Assembly (NCBI GenBank): GCA_944323925.1
Contig: CALUUI010000009.1
Coordinates: 1-64,000, forward strand
Length of the DNA: 64,000 bases
Reading direction: 5' to 3'
DNA from: Candidatus Gastranaerophilales bacterium
GTDB lineage: Bacteria; Cyanobacteriota; Vampirovibrionia; Gastranaerophilales; Gastranaerophilaceae
Shown here: piece by piece, positions 56,105 through 63,008 of the stretch
How the letters are laid out: each line of letters begins with the position of its first letter
Numbering within the stretch: position 1 is the first letter of the stretch
The notes under the pieces: model-generated
Databases searched by the model: none
Seen by the model: the letters and a program-made list of their open reading frames with translations, nothing else
What the model was told of the DNA's origin: nothing
Position numbers and translations under genes: made by a program

Positions 56105-56806
56105 CTATGCTTCACGAGGATCGATAGTTTTAACGGCGTCAGCAAATCTGCCGTATGTACCGATATTCTTTTCATAAGCCTCTTTTGGATCAACACCTTT
56201 CTTGATTGCATCCATTACTTTTCCAAGGTTTACAAACTTATAACCGATTACTTCATTGTTCTTATCTAAACCTAATTCTAAAACATAGCCTTCTGCTAAT
56301 TCAAGGTATCTTACACCTTTTTGCTTAGTTGAGTGAATTGTACCAACTTGTGATCTTAAACCTTTACCTAAATCTTCAAGTCCTGCACCGATTGGTAAAC
56401 CGTTTTCTGAGAATGCAGTTTGAGTACGACCGTAAACGATTTGTAAGAATAATTCTCTCATCGCTACGTTAATAGCATCACAAACCAAGTCTGTATTTAA
56501 TGCTTCTAAAATGGTTTTGCCAGGTAAAATTTCGCCTGCCATTGCTGCAGAGTGAGTCATACCTGAACATCCTAATGTTTCTACTAATGCTTCTTGTATA
56601 ATCCCATCTTTTACGTTTAATGTTAATTTACAAGTACCTTGTTGTGGTGCACAACATCCACAACCGTGAGTTAAGCCTGAAATTTGGCTTATTTCTTTAC
56701 ATTTTGTCCATTGACCTTCTTGAGGAATTGGAGCCGGAATACCTTTTACTCCGCGTGCTACACAGCATTTTTCTTCAATTTCCTTAGTCAGTTGAATATG
56801 ATCCAT
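56105..56806 (-). CDS. Iron-sulfur cluster assembly scaffold (NifU-like) protein
   Basis: A 233-residue protein with a NifU_N/IscU-type domain (about 50-145). Candidate cluster ligands are the cysteines in THGCGCCAPQQGTC and in ETLGCSGMTHSAAMAG. The remaining C-terminal part (about 150-233) is specific to this subfamily, which pairs with GGGtGRT proteins. AAGGAGG, a near-perfect ribosome binding site, lies 4 bases before the ATG, suggesting high expression. No IscS/SufS desulfurase is in the window, so this is probably not the main biogenesis operon. Confidence 0.87.
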   Translation of the reverse strand: MDHIQLTKEIEEKCCVARGVKGIPAPIPQEGQWTKCKEISQISGLTHGCGCCAPQQGTCKLTLNVKDGIIQEALVETLGCSGMTHSAAMAGEILPGKTILEALNTDLVCDAINVAMRELFLQIVYGRTQTAFSENGLPIGAGLEDLGKGLRSQVGTIHSTKQKGVRYLELAEGYVLELGLDKNNEVIGYKFVNLGKVMDAIKKGVDPKEAYEKNIGTYGRFADAVKTIDPREA

Positions 56807-57007
56807 TTGTCCTCCTTTATTGTCTTTTTATTACAATAGAACTATTCATTAACTCTCTTTTTAGAGTTCTTAATAATAAACTCTACATGTTTATGTTATC
56901 GCAAACATAATTTTTGTGTAATAGTTTTGTTTTTTCTTTCTCTACTTCACATTCCATAATAAAAAAATAATAATTTAGAACAAAAAATAATTTAAAAGCT
57001 ATTAAAA

Positions 57008-57733
57008 TTAAAACATAGCATCAAGACCTTTTGATTCCGGTTGACCTGTAAATAGTTTTTTAAATACATTTAGTACTATGTTCTTTTGCTCGTCTTTTGT
57101 CCACGTTTGTAGCGATTTTAAGCTCAATTTAGGAATATCACTCATCCCGACTAATTCAATTTGCTCAACTGGAATAGCTCCTTGGTAAATATATTCTATT
57201 GCCTCTTTTCTTTGTTTATATAAATTAGCATCTTTGGCAGGTGCTCCTGTTTCTATGTGCGGAATAATTTCTTCTGATAATGAACTTTTACATAACTTGT
57301 TTTGACTTCTTATTTTTAGCATATCGTGATCTAAATATTTTGTAGGTATTCGCAAACAAATAACTTTTCTGGTACCTTTTGATACCTGACCTAATAATCC
57401 TAATGATAAATATATACCATCTTTATTTTTCGGTAAGGCTTTATTCCAATCGTTTGAAGTTCTCCAATATTTCCCGATATTTTCTAATTCAGTAAGAAAA
57501 ACCCCTTCATAATCTAAATAAGAATCTTGTGATGTATTTATTTTCCCTGATTTTAAAATATTTTTGTAATTCGTTTCAGTGGTAAGGTGGTAAAGATATC
57601 GTTTGACTTTGTGTTTACCATAACGCGTACCGCTTTGAACACAATCACTTGCTAAATCTACTATAACATTTGATTGTGGTTCAATCTTTTTTAATGCAGT
57701 ATTAATTGTTTTTGATATAGCATTTATATTCAT
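57008..57733 (-). CDS. Unknown protein, possible ADP-ribosyltransferase-fold effector or toxin
   Basis: A 241-residue protein without a signal peptide. The block RYLYHLTTETNYKNILKSGK (about 45-64), then EGVFLTELENIGK, and the late IPVEQIELVGM resemble the H-x-T...ILxxG...GVYLT pattern of ART-fold proteins (DarT and KptA-like). The similarity is by pattern only, and a catalytic glutamate cannot be fixed with certainty. It stands alone with GGGGA before the ATG. It could be a toxin without an adjacent antitoxin, or a secreted effector. Moderate-to-low confidence in function, high that it is a gene. Confidence 0.6.
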   Translation of the reverse strand: MNINAISKTINTALKKIEPQSNVIVDLASDCVQSGTRYGKHKVKRYLYHLTTETNYKNILKSGKINTSQDSYLDYEGVFLTELENIGKYWRTSNDWNKALPKNKDGIYLSLGLLGQVSKGTRKVICLRIPTKYLDHDMLKIRSQNKLCKSSLSEEIIPHIETGAPAKDANLYKQRKEAIEYIYQGAIPVEQIELVGMSDIPKLSLKSLQTWTKDEQKNIVLNVFKKLFTGQPESKGLDAMF

Positions 57734-57826
57734 TTAATTCCCCATATATATTATATAAAGTAATTTTAGTAGTAAAAATTGCTATATACTGATTTTGGAA
57801 AAATTACAATTTATTCCGCTTATATA

Positions 57827-58033
57827 TTAACCGCCACAAACTTTACAAGGAATTCCACCACGTTTAATGGCTTCTTTTTTATCTATTTTTATACAATTTA
57901 CTGTACATCTGTTTGCCCATTGACACCAGACTTTATGGTATTTATATGTTTTTGTATTAAAGACAACAGTTTCAGCGAGTGCTGTTGTAGCAAATAGTAT
58001 AAAAGTTAAAAATAACGCTAAAATCTTTTTCAT
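57827..58033 (-). CDS. Small secreted cysteine protein with an Ada-like metal-binding pattern
   Basis: A 68-residue protein with a signal peptide (LALFLTFILFATTALA). The mature part of about 48 residues contains YHKVWCQWANRCTVNC...KEAIKRGGIPCKVCGG. The Y-H-x-x-x-C...EAxxxGxxPCxxC pattern matches the Ada-type zinc module often added to secreted nucleases, but here it stands alone. There is no Shine-Dalgarno sequence; TATAAT ends 8 bases before the ATG. Role unknown; it may bind zinc or DNA outside the membrane. Confidence 0.72.
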   Translation of the reverse strand: MKKILALFLTFILFATTALAETVVFNTKTYKYHKVWCQWANRCTVNCIKIDKKEAIKRGGIPCKVCGG

Positions 58034-58047
58034 ATTTACTAATTATA
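58034..58047 (-). promoter_or_regulatory. -10 element adjacent to the start of the small secreted protein gene (leaderless candidate)
   Basis: On the minus strand TATAAT (58042-58047) ends eight bases before ATG 58033. There is no ribosome binding site and no TG extension, so this is a weaker case than 46305 or 61589. Confidence 0.4.
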
Positions 58048-58103
58048 TTAAATAATGTGATTATTGAAAATTAGCCAAGTTTCTTAACTTATTTAATGAT
58101 TAA

Positions 58104-58206
58104 AAATTCGGCGAAGGCGGGATTGTCTTTCTCGGCAGCGATAAACGAGTCTCCGTGTTTTGCTCAACACTTAGGTGTATCGCAAAAGCACTCCGCTCTC
58201 TGCTGC
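58104..58206 (-). repeat. Solo copy of the tRNA-Ser-end repeat (family B)
   Basis: 103 bases match the 180-bp units at 60661-61020 with four or so differences. At the left it carries the same tRNA-Ser 3'-end segment with one change (CGGCGAAGGCGGGAT for CGGAGAAGGCGGGAT) and the nested hairpin TTTTGC/GCAAAA with ACAC/GTGT inside. It breaks off after CTCTGCTGC and lacks the terminator half. No intact tRNA lies beside it. It sits between the HExxH protein gene and the small secreted protein gene. Confidence 0.92.
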
Positions 58207-58308
58207 ATTGTATCCGAATCTTATATAAGTTTATATTAATATTTGAATTAATAAAAATTTGTAGTAAAAATGATTGTTTTAACCTTTTGGTTGAGTGAAA
58301 ACCAACTA

Positions 58309-59328
58309 TTAATCTGTAAGCGCTACAATTGAGCGCCAACGTCTTCCGGATTTAAAAGCCTCTTTTTCCAATATTCCTCTTTCATATCGGTCTTTATCAA
58401 TAGAATGTGGAATATAGGTTCTCGCTCCTTCTATATAATTTAAACTTTTTTGATATTTTACAGATCCTTTTCGAAATGGTTTTAAATGCCCAAAAACTCT
58501 ATCTAAATTAATTTTAGCCGTTTCTTTGTCAAATATTTGTTCTTTCCCGCCAAATGATACGCTAAAATCTACCTTGTCTCTTAATCCACAACTTCTTAGT
58601 ACTTTTTGTAAATTTTCAAGTGATTGACCAGTGCTTTTAGCTATTTCAGCCAAAGTCTCATTAGGTTGTGCTAATAAATTCCCCACAATTCTTCTTGGAT
58701 AATTCTCTGCTATAGCATCCAAATATTTATCTAGAGAAGCTCTATAAGACATTTCTGTTTGTTTTACATGTATAAATTCGTGTATTAAATATTCAATAAT
58801 ATCAGCTTTCTTTGAGCCATCAAGTTTTGACGTAGTATCAGCGCAAAGATGCATAACGCAATTTGTCAGCTCCCAGCCGGCATTGCTAGTACTATATTTA
58901 TCCAAGACTAAAGGGATATTAATATCTTTATATCCAAAATCTTTTTTGATTTGTTCAAATGCTTTTTGACAAAATTCATTTGTATCTTTTATATAGCTCA
59001 ACTTTTGATAAGAATTCAACTTTTCTATCGTATTTTCTATAGAAAATTTTTTGCAAAATATAGAAGAAAAACAGCGGGACATTGATCTTAAAACTAGCAT
59101 ACAAGGTTGAGCCTTCCCAAATATACTATCTTTATAACTAATGCTTGTATCATCTTGGGAGAAATTTGCTTTTGCTAATATTTTTTTATCTTTTGAAGAA
59201 ATTTTTACAGTATCTCCTATTAGAGATGATTGTTTTATTTTTAAATTCTGGTTAGATTTAATTTTTTCTAGTAAACTTATTGTTTTAAATTGTTTTGAAT
59301 ATAATAATCGAGTATTTTTTATTGGCAT
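58309..59328 (-). CDS. HExxH protein, putative metallopeptidase, unknown role
   Basis: A 339-residue protein without a signal peptide. The zinc motif HEFIHVKQ lies at about residues 185-192, with acidic residues further on in ERGILEKEAF that could be the third ligand. A LysM-like or helix-turn-helix-like stretch lies in the second half (QPNETLAEIAKSTGQSLENL). The N-terminus is Lys-, Ser- and Ile-rich. The start ATG 59328 follows AGGAAGG by 7 bases, better than the upstream TTG 59334. It lies in an accessory stretch with the ART-like protein. Secreted effector is one reading; a cytosolic protease is another. Confidence 0.62.
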   Translation of the reverse strand: MPIKNTRLLYSKQFKTISLLEKIKSNQNLKIKQSSLIGDTVKISSKDKKILAKANFSQDDTSISYKDSIFGKAQPCMLVLRSMSRCFSSIFCKKFSIENTIEKLNSYQKLSYIKDTNEFCQKAFEQIKKDFGYKDINIPLVLDKYSTSNAGWELTNCVMHLCADTTSKLDGSKKADIIEYLIHEFIHVKQTEMSYRASLDKYLDAIAENYPRRIVGNLLAQPNETLAEIAKSTGQSLENLQKVLRSCGLRDKVDFSVSFGGKEQIFDKETAKINLDRVFGHLKPFRKGSVKYQKSLNYIEGARTYIPHSIDKDRYERGILEKEAFKSGRRWRSIVALTD

Positions 59329-59630
59329 ATACAAACCTTCCTACTAAGCTAAAACACATAGAGCTTAAAAATTGCCTTTTATATAAAGAACTATTAAGCA
59401 ATTGAATTCTGCTACAAGAAATTAGTATGTAGGTCGGATTTGTAAGAACCGACAAAAACTTATTTTCAAAAATTTACCTTGACCAGCAAAAGAGAAATCT
59501 GACGATTTGTATGGCAAAAGGTTTAATTGCATACTAGTATGTAGGTAGGGGGCTTCTACCCAAACAACACAAAAAACAGTAGGTTGGTTTTATTTTAAAT
59601 CAACCTACTAAATATTATTAATTGTTGCTT
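59329..59630. other. Intergenic region with three GTAGGT-type hairpins
   Basis: There is no gene here. Hairpin (a) TAGTATGTAGGT then GTCGG/CCGAC (59423-59453). Hairpin (b) TAGTATGTAGGT then GGTAG/CTACC (59535-59560), preceded by the palindrome CATACTAGTATG (59530-59541). Hairpin (c) AGTAGGTTG/CAACCTACT (59578-59609), which also ends the gene at 59631. They share the start GTAGGTnGG. Each keeps a stem while its bases differ, like dispersed REP-type elements. Confidence 0.6.
59572..59611 (-). terminator. Terminator of the 73-codon gene
   Basis: AGTAGGTTG/CAACCTACT (59578-59609) forms a 9-bp stem with a long loop. On the minus strand it is followed by GTTTTTTG. Confidence 0.7.
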
Positions 59631-59852
59631 TTATTTAAATTTGGGAATGTTAGGATTATCAAGATTCTTAAGGATTTCTTGTATATCTGGTGCTGGTCCG
59701 TTATATGGTTGAGGCTTAGGGGTTATTCCTCCTCCTGAATTTTTAGGGGTTGGTTCTGCTTCAAGTTTTTGAGGTTCCATTTCTAGATCCTTGTTTATAT
59801 TGTTCTTCCAATTTGGATTTATGTAAAAATTTCTGTTTACGTTTATACTCAT
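59631..59852 (-). CDS. Small proline- and asparagine-rich protein, unknown function
   Basis: A 73-residue hydrophilic protein (MSINVNRNFYINPNWKNNIN at the start) with a low-complexity middle (PTPKNSGGGITPKPQPYNGP) and a short C-terminal helix (DIQEILKNL). It has no signal peptide or membrane helix and no recognised domain. AAAGGG lies about 9 bases before the ATG and a terminator follows the stop, so it looks expressed. Such short, disordered proteins may be effectors or structural peptides; nothing decides. Confidence 0.55.
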   Translation of the reverse strand: MSINVNRNFYINPNWKNNINKDLEMEPQKLEAEPTPKNSGGGITPKPQPYNGPAPDIQEILKNLDNPNIPKFK

Positions 59853-60062
59853 AAGATTGTGCCCTTTCTTTTTTTATTATTAACTCTGTAAGCTTACATG
59901 TGCAATAACGGCCATTTTTCTAAAAACTTTAGTAATTATGCTGAATTTGTTACAATTCGGAGTCGTTTTAAATAATATAAAATACAAAAGCCTATATATA
60001 TTAAGTTTCATGGGTTTACAATTGTTAATAATACTTAATATTTCTGATGAAAAATTGCTTTT

Positions 60063-60096
60063 ATACGCTCAAAATATTAGATAGTATTAAGCGTAT
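60063..60096. promoter_or_regulatory. Inverted repeat upstream of the XRE regulator, possible operator
   Basis: ATACGCT (60063-60069) and AGCGTAT (60090-60096) form a perfect 7-bp inverted repeat 43 bases before the regulator start. Self-regulation is common in this family; the site itself is untested. Confidence 0.4.
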
Positions 60097-60126
60097 TAAA
60101 TCATTTTATTATCCTATATATAATCT

Positions 60127-60138
60127 TAAAATAAATAT
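60127..60138 (+). promoter_or_regulatory. -10 element next to the XRE regulator start (leaderless candidate)
   Basis: TAAAAT at 60127-60132 ends six bases before ATG 60139 and no ribosome binding site is seen. TATAAT-like sequence further up (60118-60124) would instead give a 5' leader of about eight bases. Confidence 0.4.
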
Positions 60139-60492
60139 ATGGTTGACGTAACAAAGATATTTGGGAAAAGATTGCAACAAATTAGAAAAATGCGTGGTTT
60201 GACTCAAGCCGAGCTTGCAGAGCTTGTTAATTTAGAGGTCTCTACAATTTCAAGAATAGAAAAAGGCACTCAGTATCCGAAACCAGAAAATGTTAATAAA
60301 TTTGTTGAAATTCTAAATGTAGAACTTAAGGATTTTTATACATTTACTTTTGTTGAAAAATCACGAGAAGAGCTAATAAAATCAATACATTCTATTATTG
60401 AAAAGTCTACGATGAAAGATTTGCAGTTCTATGACAGAATGATGCAGCTACATGTAATATATAAAAGCCATTATAAGGGTAAAGTTCTCTAA
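60139..60492 (+). CDS. XRE-family helix-turn-helix regulator
   Basis: A 117-residue regulator. The Cro/C1-type helix-turn-helix spans about residues 8-62 (RLQQIRKMRGLTQAELAELV, then TISRIEKGTQYPKPENVNKF). A short helical C-terminal part of about 50 residues may dimerise. No phage or toxin partner is adjacent. It sits between an inverted repeat and the tRNA-end repeat array, in the accessory stretch. Targets are unknown. Confidence 0.88.
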   Translation: MVDVTKIFGKRLQQIRKMRGLTQAELAELVNLEVSTISRIEKGTQYPKPENVNKFVEILNVELKDFYTFTFVEKSREELIKSIHSIIEKSTMKDLQFYDRMMQLHVIYKSHYKGKVL

Positions 60493-60503
60493 TATATTTA
60501 TTC

Positions 60504-60535
60504 GGTATGTAGCTTGTTTTTTACCCTAATAACAC
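60504..60535. repeat. Degenerate GTATGTAG hairpin element
   Basis: GGTATGTAG...TTACCCTAATAACAC resembles hairpin (b) at 59535-59575 (TATGTAGGT...CTACCCAAACAACAC). The stem here is only GGTA/TACC. It is probably a decayed copy of the same dispersed element. Confidence 0.4.
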
Positions 60536-60569
60536 TAAATTATGTTTCTTAGGTTTAGTTTACCAAATT

Positions 60570-60660
60570 TGCTCTCTGCTGCCTCGCACTCGAACCTAAT
60601 CCAAGCTCCGCTTGGCGGGTTCTCATCCCGCATAAAAAAAGCCCAATATCGGGCTTTGTT
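60570..60660 (-). repeat. Partial unit of the tRNA-Ser-end repeat array
   Basis: The last 91 bases of a unit. It matches the other units except for CGCACTCGAA against CGCGTTCGAA and one extra A in the terminator run. It contains hairpins CCAAGC/GCTTGG and GCGGG/CCCGC, and the terminator AAAGCCC/GGGCTTT. Confidence 0.93.
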
Positions 60661-60840
60661 AAATTCGGAGAAGGCGGGATTGTCTTTCTCGGCAGCGATA
60701 AACGAGTCTACGTGTTTTGCTCAACACTTTGGTGTATCGCAAAAGCACTCCGCTCTCTGCTGCCTCGCGTTCGAACCTAATCCAAGCTCCGCTTGGCGGG
60801 TTCTCATCCCGCATAAAAAAGCCCAATATCGGGCTTTGTT
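60661..60840 (-). repeat. 180-bp tRNA-Ser-end repeat, unit 1 (family B)
   Basis: Identical over all 180 bases to 60841-61020. It begins (plus-strand order) with AAATTCGGAGAAGGCGGGAT, which is the last part of the tRNA-Ser gene plus its flank, then a nested hairpin, three more hairpins and a terminator. Confidence 0.98.
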
Positions 60841-61020
60841 AAATTCGGAGAAGGCGGGATTGTCTTTCTCGGCAGCGATAAACGAGTCTACGTGTTTTGC
60901 TCAACACTTTGGTGTATCGCAAAAGCACTCCGCTCTCTGCTGCCTCGCGTTCGAACCTAATCCAAGCTCCGCTTGGCGGGTTCTCATCCCGCATAAAAAA
61001 GCCCAATATCGGGCTTTGTT
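60841..61020 (-). repeat. 180-bp tRNA-Ser-end repeat, unit 2 (family B)
   Basis: Hairpins: TTTTGC/GCAAAA (60895-60924) with ACAC/GTGT inside; CCAAGC/GCTTGG (60962-60976); GCGGG/CCCGC (60976-60992); and AAAGCCC/GGGCTTT (60998-61017). The last serves as the terminator of tRNA-Ser. The next 21 bases (61021-61041) are again the tRNA 3' end, now inside the intact gene. Confidence 0.98.
60994..61020 (-). terminator. Terminator of tRNA-Ser
   Basis: On the minus strand AAAGCCC/GGGCTTT is followed by a T-run, 6-9 bases after the tRNA 3' end. Copies of it end each repeat unit. Confidence 0.85.
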
Positions 61021-61025
61021 AAATT

Positions 61026-61112
61026 CGGAGAAGGCGGGATTCGAACCCGCGGTGAAGTTGCCCCCACACAAACGTTCCAGGTTTGCACCTTAAACCACTC
61101 GGACACCTCTCC
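61026..61112 (-). tRNA. tRNA-Ser (anticodon GGA)
   Basis: An 87-base class II tRNA read on the minus strand. Acceptor GGAGAGG pairs with CTTCTCC (one G-T pair), discriminator G. Anticodon stem CAAAC/GTTTG encloses CTGGAAC, giving anticodon GGA, which reads UCC and UCU. The long variable arm has GTG/CAC at its base, and the T-arm is GCGGG-TTCGAAT-CCCGC. CCA is not encoded. The T-loop to 3' end (16 bases) recurs in the adjacent repeats. Confidence 0.97.
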
Positions 61113-61194
61113 TTTTTGGTCTTTCTTTACTCCATTCTACTAAAAGAGTCTTTTATTGTAAATACTTATTCATCTCTCCCTTTTTGAACACTTT

Positions 61195-61222
61195 AAAAGC
61201 GCCTTGGTGTAGGCGCTTTTTA
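61195..61222. terminator. Terminator of the His/Gly-rich protein gene
   Basis: Perfect 9-bp hairpin AAAAGCGCC/GGCGCTTTT (61195-61220) beyond the stop of the minus-strand gene at 61251. Confidence 0.88.
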
Positions 61223-61250
61223 TATTATAATCAACTAACCCAAATTATTT

Positions 61251-61472
61251 TTAACACCAAAAATGGCAATGATGATGGTGATGATGTGGAGGTGGACAAC
61301 AACCCCCTCCGAAAAATCCGCCAAATCCCCAGATTGATGGCATTACTCCAAATCCGCCACCCCAGAAACCGCCAAATGGGCTTATTCGGCTCATTAATCC
61401 AAATCCTGCTCCCATTGCAAGTCCTGCCGCTGCTCCGATTCCTATATTCTTAAAAAAGTTACCAATCGACAT
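61251..61472 (-). CDS. Small glycine-rich protein with a C-terminal His/Cys metal-binding tail
   Basis: A 73-residue protein. The N-terminal half is hydrophobic and Gly/Ala-rich (GIGAAAGLAMGAGFGLM), possibly a membrane or membrane-associated hairpin. The middle is aromatic and glycine-rich (FGGFWGGGFGVM). The end is GGCCPPP followed by six histidines and C-H-F-W-C. The tail looks like a site for nickel, zinc or copper. There is no clear cleavage site. The gene has its own terminator. Family unknown; it could be a metal store or sensor. The His run is coded by mixed CAT and CAC codons, arguing against a replication-slip artefact. Confidence 0.65.
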   Translation of the reverse strand: MSIGNFFKNIGIGAAAGLAMGAGFGLMSRISPFGGFWGGGFGVMPSIWGFGGFFGGGCCPPPHHHHHHCHFWC

Positions 61473-61588
61473 CGTTATTATTCCCCGTTTTTCTAATTCC
61501 CTTATATTTATTAAGTATTTCTTTTCTTAAAAATTGCCTTTTGTTAATATTTGTTAAGTTGTTCATTTCCGTATTTTTGTTTTAGATA

Positions 61589-61603
61589 TGCTATAATTGC
61601 CTT
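61589..61603 (+). promoter_or_regulatory. Extended -10 promoter next to the flippase-like gene start (leaderless candidate)
   Basis: TG-C-TATAAT (61589-61597) ends six bases before ATG 61604, so transcription should begin at or next to the A of the ATG. No ribosome binding site is present. This is the clearest of the five cases. Confidence 0.55.
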
Positions 61604-62584
61604 ATGAAGAAAAAGATTTTAGGGATTTGTGTTACTCTTTTATTTTTAGTACTGATATGCTTTAAAATTGATTTTTACAGTGTTTTAAAGGCCATTAAAC
61701 TGTTTCATTTTTCTTCTATTATTCCAATTATTATTGTTTATATTTCTACTCTCTTATTACGGGGAATTCGTTGGAAGTGGTTTTTGAACAATAATTCGAA
61801 ATATTCACCATTAGAGCTTGCTAATATCTCTACTGTTGGCACGATGTTTAATATTTTTATTCCTGCAAGGGCCGGAGATGTTTTTAGAGCATACTATTTA
61901 GGGCATATTAAGGATGAAAACAAAATTAAAATTTTTGGTTCTGTTATTTTAGAAAGAATTTTTGATGGCATCGCTGTTTTTCTTATTCTTCTTTTCTCTG
62001 TCAAAATGTACTTTCACTCATCAGATATTATTAATTTTACTACTTGGTCTGCCGGTATTCTTTTCCTTAGCAGTTTTATTTTAGCAGTTTTTTTGTTTCA
62101 ATCCGGAAGAGTTCTTATTATATTTGATTTCTTGTTAGGCAAGCTAAATTCTAATACTAAATTGTTTAAGTTTATTGAAAATCTAAAATTACACACTCTT
62201 GCCTTTAGTCAAGGTTTTATGGCTTTAAATTCTACAAAATCATCTGTATTTATCTTTGTTTTAAGTTTACTAATATGGTTGTTGGAGTGTATTGTCGTTT
62301 ATTTTATTATCAATTCTTTCAGTCTATCTTTCCCTTTCTCGGCAGCTCTCTTTGTTCTTGCTCTAACTACGTTTTCGACGATGCTTCCTTCTACTTCTAT
62401 TTTCTTAGGGCCATTTCAAGCTGCTTATATCCTTGCTCTTGGTATTTATGGTGCGGACAAAGAACTTGCTTTAGCTATTGCTATCGTTCATAATATTATT
62501 ATAACAGTTATTATTTCTTCTATTGGATTACTTTGGATTGCTAAAAACTATAATCTATTTGATAAAAATACTCTAAACAGGTGA
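61604..62584 (+). CDS. YbhN/UPF0104-family membrane protein (lysylphosphatidylglycerol synthase flippase-like)
   Basis: A 326-residue protein with about eight membrane segments. The family signature lies at about 50-105: LLRGIRWKWFL, then FNIFIPARAGDVFRAYYLG, then ERIFDGIAVF. The family is related to the flippase domain of MprF and may move or modify lipids or glycolipids; no aminoacyltransferase domain is attached here. A leaderless promoter is likely. It is the first of the plus-strand genes at the right end. Confidence 0.88.
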   Translation: MKKKILGICVTLLFLVLICFKIDFYSVLKAIKLFHFSSIIPIIIVYISTLLLRGIRWKWFLNNNSKYSPLELANISTVGTMFNIFIPARAGDVFRAYYLGHIKDENKIKIFGSVILERIFDGIAVFLILLFSVKMYFHSSDIINFTTWSAGILFLSSFILAVFLFQSGRVLIIFDFLLGKLNSNTKLFKFIENLKLHTLAFSQGFMALNSTKSSVFIFVLSLLIWLLECIVVYFIINSFSLSFPFSAALFVLALTTFSTMLPSTSIFLGPFQAAYILALGIYGADKELALAIAIVHNIIITVIISSIGLLWIAKNYNLFDKNTLNR

Positions 62585-62645
62585 TACCATGTTTTCTAAT
62601 TAGTGTATAATGTAATTGTAAAATTAGAGGGAAGGTTTTAGGGAA

Positions 62646-63008
62646 ATGTTAAATAATATTAATGATAATAACAAGGATAACTTACTTCAATCCCCTCTTG
62701 CTGACCAAACTTTGGCAGCCAATACTGTTAAGTTTATCAATAAAAATGCTTATTCTTCTAATCCATATTCACAAGGATTATATATTGATAAAACTGATAT
62801 TTCCGATACCGCGCTTAAACTCTATGAACGAGATAACGATATAAAAAAGTTTACACAAATTGCTATCTCTGATATGGATAATAATTCACATATTGACTTG
62901 ATGAATGATTTGTTTGCTCAAGGGGTTTCGGACCCATTTGATGATAAAATTATTTCAGAGTTATCTGCGAACCCTGATTTATGGGGTGACTTAGGACTTG
63001 AAATGTGA
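62646..63008 (+). CDS. Small acidic protein, unknown function
   Basis: A 120-residue acidic, Asn/Asp-rich protein (NNINDNNKDN near the start) with a helix-prone middle (DISDTALKLYERDNDIKKFT) and no signal peptide. The middle recalls short helical regions of FlgM-like anti-sigma factors or rod-related proteins, but too weakly to name. AGGG lies upstream of the ATG and a TATAAT lies further up. It ends 15 bases before a TPR gene and shares its strand. Confidence 0.6.
   Translation: MLNNINDNNKDNLLQSPLADQTLAANTVKFINKNAYSSNPYSQGLYIDKTDISDTALKLYERDNDIKKFTQIAISDMDNNSHIDLMNDLFAQGVSDPFDDKIISELSANPDLWGDLGLEM

Noticed and set aside
60570-61020. CRISPR array
   Set aside because: Units are 180 bp and identical throughout, with no short repeat plus unique spacers, and no cas gene is present.
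60493-61020. Retron or group II intron at the repeats
   Set aside because: No reverse transcriptase is in the window, and the repeat lacks intron domain V-like structure.
60542-61093. Open frame of 183 codons with repeated peptide units across the repeat array
   Set aside because: The unit is 180 bp, a multiple of three, so one stop-free frame repeats by itself. It runs antisense through tRNA-Ser and its terminators, and has no ribosome binding site.
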